Below, one piece after another: positions 54,776 to 64,000 of a DNA stretch of 64,000 nt. The stretch is from positions 2,115,501-2,179,500 of the forward strand of contig OZ038462.1 in the NCBI GenBank assembly GCA_964036295.1. The letters run 5' to 3'. This DNA is from Plumapathes pennacea. Its lineage: Eukaryota > Cnidaria > Anthozoa > Antipatharia > Myriopathidae. The notes below the pieces were generated by a model. It saw nothing but the letters and a program-made list of their open reading frames with translations, was not told where the DNA came from and searched no databases. Each line of letters begins with the position of its first letter. Position 1 is the first letter of the stretch. A program made the position numbers and the translations under genes.

Positions 54776-54799
54776 GAAAAAAAAAAAAAAAAAAAAAAA
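54776..54799 (+). repeat. Poly(A) run
   Basis: More than 20 A residues about 490 nt downstream of the erlin stop. AATAAA occurs further on at 54908-54913. Confidence 0.85.
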
Positions 54800-55679
54800 G
54801 GCATGTAGTGTAACTGAACCACGCGATAAATTCCTCAGCCAATCAGATCCTAAAAAAGGACGATCCAGGAATAAAAAGTCCACAAATCTTTGCGTGCATC
54901 GTACTTCAATAAAACAAGACATCGATTAGAACGGAAGTTTTATTTACTGCTTTGCGAAGTACAGGAATAAACGAAAAAGATATACTCTTCTGCCATCTCT
55001 ATTAAAACGCGTACACACATTATCCGCTGTTTAACCGCATAATACGAATACGCGCAAAGAATTATGGGCCTTTTTATCTTCGTTACCCACAAGTCAATTG
55101 GGTACGAATAGAATTAACAAGAAACATGTCGATCTGTAAAATCAGACGGTGTCACTTTCAAATAACTGGCTTGATTCAAATTGTACTGGCTTGAACAAGT
55201 GCGTACACAGCATGTCCTTAGGTTAGCGATGTTGTTTTACAGTTCTCAATAAATTTTCTTTAAACGTTCGAACGAAACAATTGTTATGGTGAATTCATTT
55301 TACTCTGTGTAGTGTGTAGGGTAGATGGAAAAACGCGTGATTGGTGAGGAGGGAGTGTGGGGGCGTGAGCGTTTGGCTACGAGGAATGGAGACTCACAAG
55401 CTTTTATTCATTTTAAGAAACCACCGTTACCAGTCCACAGTGATTCGTTTTCGTTTGGAAATTTATTGGTTTTCGAAAGCCTTGCACTTTAGGATCTGTT
55501 TTTCTAAGTCTCCGTTTCCTTTTCACGTCTTCTGTATAGTGTGGACGGAAAGCGAAAACGCATCAAAAAGGCAGTGTGGACACGTGACTTGTTACGTTGA
55601 AAAAAAAAAACTGCTGAATCGCTGGCTTTGATGCCAAGATATTGTATCACATGTCAAGTTTTCGTTACTGTACTAAATT

Positions 55680-55990
55680 CTGGTTAAACGTTGAATTGAC
55701 AGATAATGTTTCACATGACGAGTCATCTTTACTACAAGTTCTCTTCACTGTACAGTACCATCTGGTTAAACGTTAAATTAATGGATAATGTTTCATATGA
55801 CAAGTTCTCTTCACTGTACAGTACTATCTGGTTAAACGTTAAATTTTAATGTTTCACATGACAAGTTCTCTTCACTGTACAGTACCATCTAGTTAAACGT
55901 TAAATTAATGGATAATGTTTCACATGACAAGTTCTTTTTACTGTACTACAATCTGGTTAAACGTTGAATAGATAATTTATCACATGACAA
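55680..55990 (+). repeat. TGGTTAAACGTT minisatellite, copy 1
   Basis: Units of about 60-70 bp built from CTGGTTAAACGTTGAATT..ATAATGTTTCACATGACAAG, about five copies. Copy 2 has about three at 59930-60130. Confidence 0.8.
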
Positions 55991-56166
55991 GTTCTTTTAA
56001 ACGATGAAAAAATCTTTAGCTTGGACTTGTACCAGAGTTTCACGCTGTTGTGTTCCCAAGACAAGACAACCCCCAGCAGATGCTTGTATTACAAGTTTCA
56101 TTGATACTTCTAACACAGAAAGCGCGCCTATTGGTTGAAATACACGAGCCTCGGTCTCTCAGCTTT

Positions 56167-57165
56167 CTATAGCACAGTTTCAAATTCTTGGCCCAGGTCC
56201 TCTGGGCGAGCCGTGTGAAATGTCATTCCCACTGAGACTCGACCCGACGCCCTTGAAGTCGAGTTGCCTTCTTCTGTGCTGGGCCTCTGTGATTGGTCGA
56301 GAGACAGGGACTGACTCTGGCGCCTGAAAAGCGGTCGGAGGATTTTCTTGAACCCTCTGCGATAATCGTCACTAAATGTGACGTAAATGCAGCAATTGAT
56401 CGCGGTGTTGGAGTGACCAAGAAGAAAGCCGGCCAGTTGGAGCTCCCAGGGAATCCCACACGAATAGAAGACGCGGCTGACGTAAAGGAGGAAGTAGTTG
56501 ACGTACGTTACGAGCCAACAAGCTGCAAACGCCAGTACTGTGGCTACCAGCATCTTTAGCACGTTCATCTTAGAGCGTCTGGCGAGCCGTGCATTAGCTG
56601 CGGTGATGTTGCCCGGGATTTGTCTGCGCCAAACCTTGTTGATGATGATGTAATAGAGAGGGCAAATGATCAGTAACGGGAGCGCGTATTGAATCACGAA
56701 CGAGGTGACCGTGAACACTGCAGGCGCCGTTACCCGGTCAAACGCGGGAGACCAGTCCTCTGTACAGTAAGGAACACCCTTGTAAATAACCACCTTGGAT
56801 GCGTAAAGAAGCGGGGCGTTGGAGCAGAGAGAAGCAAGCCAAACAGCGATGATCAGCTTGTTAGTATTTGACTTGTTCACGAGCCGCTTCATGGGAAACA
56901 CCACCGCCAGAAATCTCTCAAATGCGAGGGCTGTCATCGAGAATATGGAGCATGAAATGGATACGTTCGGGGTAAATGCGAACACTTTGCAGAGAATATC
57001 GCCGGCCAGTCCGTCAATCCACCTGTACGAGTTGAGCAGCATGGACACAACTGTAGGGATCATGGACAAAAAGACCATCAGCAGGTCTCCTACCGCGATG
57101 TTCACTATCAAGTAGTTTGTAGGCGTTCTCATCCTTTGATGCGCGAAGACGACCCTGATAATCAT
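56167..57165 (-). pseudogene. Truncated class A GPCR (duplicate of 60302-61426)
   Basis: 332 codons, open throughout, beginning at Met equivalent to residue 43 of the intact copy. The lost part is the N-terminus and most of TM1, and similarity to copy 2 stops exactly at the duplication border, so the loss came with the duplication. Only three residues differ over the shared 332: V/F, Y/S and S/P in the loop after TM6. ERF, CWLV and the Cys pair are unchanged. Recent origin explains the lack of further decay. Whether a new 5' exon supplies a TM1 is unknown; upstream DNA shows only CATGATTCTTGAT short repeats. Confidence 0.8.
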
Positions 57166-57168
57166 GAT

Positions 57169-58480
57169 TCTTGATTCATGATAACTATGATTCTTGATGA
57201 GAAGTGGATTTAATGGACCCTGTATAGAAGATTGTTTTCAATTCGTACACAGAGAGCACTTTCGTTTTTCTCACGCTCAAAATTAGGACACTACCCGGGA
57301 GTCTTATGTAGAATATAATACTTTCATTCATAAAGAAATGTTGTTTTAATCTACATAAAGTGAGACTTTAGAACTTTTAGATTATTTAAAAGGCTCATAC
57401 GTTCCGTTCAGGCGCTTTATTTGAAAAGTCTGTTCCCTTTAAAGGGTATACAAATCAAAGCTCTTGAAATGTCAGAGGTAATGTCCACAAATTGCGTGTT
57501 GCAGGAGTTGTAATTACTTGAAACGGAAAACGCAGTACTGTGTGTGTAATTGGCTTGAGATTTTAAACACAGCAGCTTTCCAATTTACAATGCCGCGCGA
57601 TCTTATCGAGTCTACGCCCTTTTTTCATTTTATCCACTCGGCACGTCCTGCGGTGTTGCACACGTTACTGACGGCGCACACAAAACAGCTGCTGTGTACA
57701 GTAATAAGCCCGTCTTTTTTGCTTTGTTCTGTTTTCTCGTCTCACTCACTGCTCCCCGTATGGAGTCCTATTTTCAGAAGCCAATTAATGTTTTCCATTG
57801 TGCGTGAAGTTTTCCGCAGGAGATGCTTTGGTTGAACAATGAAGGTCTATAGGAGCTCATTGTCTCTCTCGCTTGTGTGATTTAGATTAAATTTATATAC
57901 ACAGCAGCGCCTCGGAACATATTTTATTTCCCACACGAACTGTTTGATGCGATCATTAATACTTGAAAGGAAAACCATTTACAATTTTAATATCTAGCTT
58001 CATTCTTTGGCGACAAATGTTCCAAATAACAGTCTTTACACGTCAACAAAGGCTATGGAGTTAGCTTTAGCTAGAAGTCAACACTTTACGTATACCATTC
58101 CAGAATCAGTATACCTACATAGGTGGAATTAGGAAAATATATATTGACTGATTTCCATAGGCGGGAGCTGTCCGCGCAAAAAGTTTGTTATTTGGCTCTG
58201 CAAACACCATTTCCCGCCAAATCCGGAGATTCAGAACTTAAATCTAAAAACTCTGAGTGGTTTACGGAAACGGACGGATGTACGCCCCCTGATTTTCGTC
58301 ACTGTCTTTCTTTGAAGCACTCTCTTCATTCTTAGTGAATGTGCTAATCAGAAACTGCGCCGATAGCATCGCCGGTCTGATCAAAATCTAATGAGAAGTT
58401 GTAAGACGTTTTAGTCGGAAGTGTGATCAGTTTATATATCTAGAATATTTGACGTTGGCTTAGACATTTAACAAGGTGAA
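57169..58480. other. Unique spacer of the duplication, no gene seen
   Basis: Several frames of 60-105 codons on the plus strand lack recognisable features or splice-linked partners. Confidence 0.4.
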
Positions 58481-58936
58481 GCCCCGGGGAGAGGGGGGGG
58501 GGGGGGGGGGGGTACTCCCTATGATCGGCTATAAGGGGAGGCTCCGCCCGAAAGGGGTGTATTTTTACGATCGAGGTATAAAAATGGGTATAGGAAAATG
58601 ACGTTTTTTAGGTATTTTAAAGGGTCAATAAAAAGGGTGGAGTGAGGAAATAATTTTGGTATTTTAAAGGGGTACGAAAAACGCCAGGAAAAACCGGGGA
58701 AAAAAAACGGCGGAAGACCGGAAACTCCGCCTTGTTAAAAGTGGGAAGCCCCCCGCCGTGGAATCGTCTGCCGGACGCATCAAAGGTATAAAAAAGGGGT
58801 GCATTTGTACTGGAGGTATATAAAAGGGTCCCGATTTTGCCCCCAGGATGGTATTAAAGGGTAAGTTGTTGACAGTCCGGGCTGTGCCTTCCCGTAGAAA
58901 AGTCCTTTGAGTACCCCCCCCCCTCCCCCCCGGGGG
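58481..58936. mobile_element. G-run-bounded element, copy 2
   Basis: Begins GCCCCGGGGAGA followed by 20 consecutive G (58493-58512) and GTACTCC; ends GAGTACC, a C-run and GGGGG. Internal GGTATAAAAATGGGTAT-type repeats. Same architecture as 21609-22015. Confidence 0.7.
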
Positions 58937-59694
58937 TAAAGCACATCGTAAATTAGTCAAGTTTTGTACGAAAAAACTTCTCTTAAATAGGTAAGAAGTT
59001 CTTGATAGTTAGCAAGCTAGTTTTGGGATTAGAGGCATTAACGCGATGCGTAACCACAGCATGGCCATAAATCTTTCCTCTAGCTAAGGCGTGTAGGCGT
59101 GTTGCATTAGAAAACATAGAGCGCAGAAAATGACACACGATTTTATTTATTTTGTACCACACAGTAATGTATAATGATAAATTAGCGCGTCCGTCTAACT
59201 TTACACTGGAGTGCAGGTATATGCTATTCTGTGTACTAACCATTGTCAGGACCCATTCACCTATGCATCCAGAGCAAGGCGAAGGGTTCCATAAAGTTCG
59301 GAAAAGATTTACAAAACATTTCGGCGACAAAGTGCCGTTCATTGTCAAGTGTCGTAAATGTTGACCTGAATCTTTTCGTTAAATTTCACAAGTGCGAACG
59401 GAGCCTTAATCGAGTCAGATTGCACACGGATACTGCTACAGGTGAATGAGTTTGAGCGTTCTGAGTTAAAAAACGTTATTTAAAAATGTTTGCCATGGCG
59501 TTTTTGACTTGAGGTTTTTAGCGTGTTGAGTTTTCCGCCAAAGGTTATGCAACAATGTTTGGAAGGCATTAGAGCATTTTTTCCTTCGTCGTGGGTTTTT
59601 AGCGTTCGGAGTTTACAAAATACTTGTGTATGTTTGAAGGCAAGCTTGCTTAAGATTGTGTCCTTTTTGCACAATCAATAAAAATGGTGTACTA
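58937..59694. other. Spacer, no gene seen
   Basis: Overlapping short frames only. The words TTTTTAGCGT and GCGTT..GAGTT recur loosely at 59500-59620. Confidence 0.4.
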
Positions 59695-61303
59695 TTAAGA
59701 AACCACCTTTACCAGTCCACAGTGATTCGTTTTCGTTTGGAAATTTATTGGTTTTCGAAAGCCTTGCACTTTAGGATCTGTTTTTCTAAGTCTCCGTTTC
59801 CTTTTCACGTCGTCTGTATAGTGTGGACGGAAAGCGAAAACGCATCAAAAAGGCAGTGTGGACACGTGACTTCATACGTTGAAAAAAAATCTGCTGACTC
59901 GCTGGGTTTGATGCCAAGATATTGTATCACATGACAAGTTTTTTTTACTGTACTAAATTCTGGTTAAACGTTGAATTGACAGATAATGTTTCACATGACG
60001 AGTCATCTTTACTACTACCATCTGGTTAAACGTTAAATTAATGGATAATGTTTCACATGACAAGTTCTCTTCACTGTACAGTACCATCTGGTTAAACGTT
60101 GAATAGATAATTTATCACGTGACAAGTTCTTTTAAACGATGAAAAAATCTTTAGCTTGGAGTTGTACCAGAGTTTCACGCTGTTGTGTTCCCAAGACAAG
60201 ACAACCCCCAGCAGATGCTTGTATTACAAGTTTCATTGATACATCTAACACAGAAAGCACGCCTATTGGTTGAAATACACGAGCCTCGGTCTCTCAGCTT
60301 TCTATAGCACAGTTTCAAATTCTTGGCCCAGGTCCTCTGGGCGAGCCGTGTGAAATGTCATTCCCACTGAGACTCGACCCGACGCCCTTGAAGTCGAGTT
60401 GCCTTCTTCTGTGCTGGGCCTCTGTGATTGGTCGAGAGACAGGGACTGACTCTGGCGCCTGAAAAGCGGTCGGAGGATTTTCTTGAACCCTCTGCGATAG
60501 TCGTCACTAAATGTGACGTAAATGCAGCAATTGATCGCGGTGTTGGAGTGACCAAGAAGAAAGCCGGCCAGTTGAAGCTCCCAGGGAATCCCACACGGAG
60601 AGAAGACGCGGCTGAAGTAAAGGAGGAAGTAGTTGACGTACGTTACGAGCCAACAAGCTGCAAACGCCAGTACTGTGGCTACCAGCATCTTTAGAACGTT
60701 CATCTTGGAGCGTCTAGCGAGCCGTGCATTAGCTGCGGTGATGTTGCCCGGGATTTGTCTGCGCCAAACCTTGTTGATGATGATGTAATAGAGAGGGCAA
60801 ATGATCAGTAACGGGAGCGCGTATTGAATCACGAACGAGGTGACCGTGAACACTGCAGGCGCCGTTACCCGGTCAAACGCGGGAGACCAGTCCTCTGTAC
60901 AGTAAGGAACTCCCTTGTAAATAACCACCTTGGATGCGTAAAGAAGCGGGGCGTTGGAGCAGAGAGAAGCAAGCCAAACAGCGATGATCAGCTTGTTAGT
61001 ATTTGACTTGTTCACGAGCCGCTTCATGGGAAACACCACCGCCAGAAATCTCTCAAACGCGAGGGCTGTCATCGAGAATATGGAGCATGAAATGGATACG
61101 TTCGGAGTAAATGCGAACACTTTGCAGAGAATATCGCCGGCCAGTCCGTCAATCCACCTGTACGAGTTGAGCAGCATGGACACAACTGTAGGGATCATGG
61201 ACAAAAAGACCATCAGCAGGTCTCCTACCGCGATGTTCACTATCAAGTAGTTTGTAGGCGTTCTCATCCTTTGATGCGCGAAGACGACCCTGATAATCAT
61301 GAT
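59695..61303. repeat. Segmental duplication, copy 2
   Basis: Counterpart of 55413-57168. Contains the GPCR coding sequence up to TM1 plus about 600 bp of its 3' flank, including a GTGTGGACGGAAAGCG repeat that makes a false plus-strand frame in both copies. Confidence 0.9.
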
Positions 61304-61426
61304 GTTCCCCACGAGAGCCACCAACACAATAGCGAGGTAGACGATAGTTTGGAGCCATTGTACCGTTACAGAGAGTCCTACGGCTGGACACTGGAGAGTG
61401 TTGTTTAGTTCACTGCTGTTGTTCAT
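60302..61426 (-). CDS. Class A (rhodopsin-like) GPCR, neuropeptide-receptor type
   Basis: Intronless seven-transmembrane receptor, 374 aa. The N-terminus MNNSSELNNTL has two N-glycosylation sequons. TM1 ends LVALVGNIM (N1.50), TM2 has NIAVGDLL with the normal acidic residue, TM3 ends ALAFERF (ERF for DRY), the disulphide Cys lie at DILCKV and VPYCTEDW, and TM6 has CWLV. TM7 reads AINCCIY, so the Pro of NPxxY is Cys. The start MNNSS and a following CP motif (CPAV) resemble the 14889-15959 receptor (MNNST, CPVV), pointing to a common lineage-specific family. The N-terminal 42 residues are absent from the duplicate at 56167-57165. Ligand unknown; peptide receptors are the nearest pattern. Confidence 0.95.
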   Translation of the reverse strand: MNNSSELNNTLQCPAVGLSVTVQWLQTIVYLAIVLVALVGNIMIIRVVFAHQRMRTPTNYLIVNIAVGDLLMVFLSMIPTVVSMLLNSYRWIDGLAGDILCKVFAFTPNVSISCSIFSMTALAFERFLAVVFPMKRLVNKSNTNKLIIAVWLASLCSNAPLLYASKVVIYKGVPYCTEDWSPAFDRVTAPAVFTVTSFVIQYALPLLIICPLYYIIINKVWRRQIPGNITAANARLARRSKMNVLKMLVATVLAFAACWLVTYVNYFLLYFSRVFSPCGIPWELQLAGFLLGHSNTAINCCIYVTFSDDYRRGFKKILRPLFRRQSQSLSLDQSQRPSTEEGNSTSRASGRVSVGMTFHTARPEDLGQEFETVL

Positions 61427-63469
61427 TCTAACCCTCGCCGCGAAGACGTAGTGAGATCTGGGAGGATTCCACCAACTTCTCCCTCTTTAATTCCGGGCGC
61501 GCCTTTCAGGTTGATACAGTGTTCTCAGTTCTTTCGACTTTCCTTTCTCTTTCCACGTTTAATTCTTTGACGAAGCTTACAGGCTTCTTTTAGATATTCT
61601 GATACCGCTCGTTTGGTGGCAGAGAGTTATGTACGATGCTCTCTCAAACAGCGCTTGATCCTTTAGTTTGGCGTCGTTGTTTCTCACTTCTGTTTTCAAA
61701 CCACTTTCGGCAGAGGAAATGCATCTGGACATTTTGGCGGCAGAACAAGTAAGATTGTCACATTACGTTTAAATATTGATTTGTGGCGAGATTATGCTTG
61801 TCGTCAATTGATTTGAACAGATTTGGGAAGTCACCATTTTGTGTAGGATATTTGGCACTGAATTATCTGTTCACTAAAACATACTGATTGTTCTGTCTTC
61901 ATACAAGACGCGGTTTTTGACTCTTGCTAGCGACGATACAATCTGAGCACATAATTAGCTTGGCAAAGGCCTGGAGGACTTGCTGTCTTTACGTTAAATT
62001 TCTTTAATAATAGAAATCTACTTATGATCTATCCTGTTATAAGCTTCGTCCACTTTATTTTGTTGATAACGATCAAAAACTTAGGTTTTATATGGCTAAA
62101 AAAATGTTATTTCCAAATGAAATTTTCTGTTATCCGTCACGCAGAAGCCACACAGCTTTTCGGGCTCCACTCATTGTCTTGGCAAACTCTTGTTACTATA
62201 GCAACGTATTTTCTCTTTCGGGGGCGGGCTTCGTGTTTTCTTATAAACGACGCGGGCTGCAGGAGACGAACTGTCTGTAGTTTAAGTTTCCAGTACATTA
62301 GGCGTCAAGTACATTTGATTATCAGAATAAGGCGCCACTTATGTGTATGAAAGTAGGTAGTGCATTTGTTTCACTAATGTATCAGTTGATGACCGGCTAG
62401 TGGTTGAGATAAAGTCAAGTAGGGCAGGTGATATTGGTTTCCCTGTCATCAGTGTTGCTCTGTCAGTTTAAACAATCAGCTGTTGCTGACAAAAAATGTT
62501 TGGACAAGAGTGAGTGGATATTGCGTTGTAACCACAAGAGCTGTAATTGTTTCACTGCATAAATTGAACACAGAAAACAGTTCAGTTTAGTTGAATGACA
62601 GCTTGGTGTAATTTTTCTGTGTGTTTACTGGTAGGTCTGGTGCTACAACACAAAAAATATTGGTCACTGCCAGTGGATTGTAACCACATGAACAGTTTAA
62701 TTCTTTCATTGTAAGAATTGAATACAGAAAACAGTTGAATGACGCGAATATTAACAACACCATGATCACTGCCAGTGTTCGCTCGGTTTTACTATCTTTT
62801 AATGTTATGTCTTATCTTTTTCTGGCTTGTATAACAGTTTTCTAGATATTTTTGCTGTCTTTTCCTTAGTTTGACTGCAGAGTATACAATGTTTGCATGC
62901 ATGTTCTATTTTATTGAATCAATTCTTACAGTTATTCCTCTACACCGCATAGTCCTAATGTACAATACTATAATAATAACTTGGTCTGAGTCCCTCGTGT
63001 TTGGTACCGCGCTGGTACCATTACACTTGGTTTCGCATTATTTACATGTATATAAGCATTATTTTAATACGTATAATGGTCATGTCATGGTTTTTATGTT
63101 GCGGGAGCTGCGCGCGTGGTGAACTATTCGGCAAGGAGAACGACCCTCAGCCAGTTTGGTATTGAATGACAGAGCTTTTGTGTTCGGTCCGATAGACGAG
63201 TTTGCAAGTCGCATTGTCTGAATTTCCATTTTGCTGTTTGAGGTTGCCTCTTCAAATAACATACAGAGCTGTTCTTTTTTAACAGTTACTTGTGATTGGA
63301 TTTATTAGTTTATTGAGATGCCTTCAACTACGTTATTACGAACTGTGCTTATAGACAAGTATTGGTTGGTCCTGTGTTCTACTGAATATCTTCTCGTCTC
63401 TGTAGCATCTTTCATATCTTTTGGCACACTTTTTTTCAGTGGTTCTGAGTGTTTCATCTCTGCAGTATA
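61427..63469. other. Upstream region of the GPCR, no gene seen
   Basis: No recognisable gene. An imperfect duplication (ATTGTAACCACA..GAACACAGAAAACAGTT) is present at about 62520-62600 and 62680-62745. Short frames on both strands look like chance. Confidence 0.4.
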
Positions 63470-64000
63470 TCTCATTCATTCTGTTGAGTTCGTTTTTGTT
63501 TCATCGCTACTATGTTCTTCTGAAGTTTGTTATCTTTTATTCTGTTGATTTCATTTTGGTTTTACCGCTTCTGTGTTCTTCAATCTAAAGTTTGTAGTCT
63601 TTCATTCTGGTTGAGTTCATTCTTGTTTCATCGCTCCTATGTTCGTTTGAAGTTTGTTATCCTTTATTCTGTTGAGTTCAGTTGGTTTCACTGCTCTTTT
63701 TTCTCCTGAAGCTTGTTATCCTTTATTCTGTTGAGTCTAGTTTGGTTTCACTACTGACTGCTCTTGTTTTCTTCTAAAGCTTCTTATTCTAGTCATTCTC
63801 TTAAGTCCACTCTAGTTTGGTTTCACTGCTCTTTTTTCCTCCTGAAGTTTGTTATCCTTTATTCTGTTGAGTCCAGTTGGTTTCACTGCTCTTTTTTCTC
63901 CTGAAGCTTGTTATCCTTTATTCTGTTGAGTCCGGCTTGGTTTCACCACTGACTGCTCTTGTTTTCTTCTAAAGCTTCTTATTCTAGTCATTCTCTCGAG
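63470..64000 (+). repeat. Tandem satellite running off the window
   Basis: Units of roughly 60 bp (TGGTTTCACTGCTC..CTGAAG.TTGTTATCCTTTATTCTGTTGAG). A distinct ACTGACTGCTCTTG block returns at 63753 and 63948, giving a 195-bp higher-order period. Confidence 0.8.

Larger units (their letters stand above)
55413..57168. repeat. Segmental duplication, copy 1
   Basis: Near-identical to 59695-61303. It starts at TTAAGAAACCACC and ends abruptly inside the GPCR coding sequence at ATCATGAT (57168). It is about 147 bp longer than copy 2 because of extra minisatellite units at 55680-55990. Confidence 0.9.

Noticed and set aside
55341-55631. Similar plus-strand frames here and at 59656-59934
   Set aside because: Similarity between them is due to the segmental duplication of a dispersed GTGTGGACGG repeat, not to coding selection.
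56819-57115. 98-codon plus-strand frames at 56819 and 60954
   Set aside because: Exact antisense shadows of the GPCR genes.

Overview
This is a eukaryotic nuclear window: genes are split by many short GT-AG introns, the DNA is AT-leaning, and small palindromic transposons are dense. The gene set (CaMKII, a FoxQ2-like forkhead, PP6 catalytic subunit, erlin, an acid lipase, a 7SL RNA and small class A receptors) is metazoan. The intron-rich structure and the many foldback/MITE families suggest an anthozoan cnidarian, probably a stony coral; that assignment is inference. Splice sites were placed by eye. In six gene models every internal junction is phase-consistent. The totals are close to the remembered lengths of the human proteins where I could compare them: PP6 303 aa, lipase 415, CaMKII 478, erlin 337; the exonuclease comes to 365.

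Layout. 1-97 may hold the first exon of a leftward gene running off the window. 1317-4673 (-) is PP6 catalytic subunit, with an AT-AC (U12-type) intron. 5087-8385 (-) is a lysosomal acid lipase with signal peptide and full catalytic triad. It is head-to-head with 8894-10775 (+), a DEDDy 3'-5' exonuclease. 10.8-14.8 kb has no convincing gene but holds a foldback MITE and a 78-bp tandem array. 14889-15959 (-) is an intronless class A GPCR. 18601-21104 (+) is an incomplete laminin-G gene. 22594-22888 (+) is a 7SL/SRP RNA gene, and 450 bp further on a complete CaMKII gene starts (23340-32624, +). 35812-36558 (+) is an intronless FoxQ2-like forkhead gene. 39628-46558 (+) is an SLC45/GPH-like MFS transporter, followed in tandem by erlin (47246-54286, +). 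55413-57168 and 59695-61303 are a recent segmental duplication carrying two near-identical GPCRs (-); one copy is cut in TM1. The right end runs into a tandem satellite.

The strongest unusual observation is in CaMKII. Two adjacent 49-nt exons, separated by only 40 nt, both encode the end of the calmodulin-binding/autoinhibitory helix. Equal length, equal phase and a too-short intron make them look mutually exclusive, so the gene could switch its calmodulin-binding segment. Other points are the AT-AC intron, a GC-AG intron in erlin, the 7SL gene, a SINE nested in a TTAA-flanked MITE, and related mobile elements shared between introns of unrelated genes.

The genes do not form a pathway or operon; this is ordinary animal gene order.
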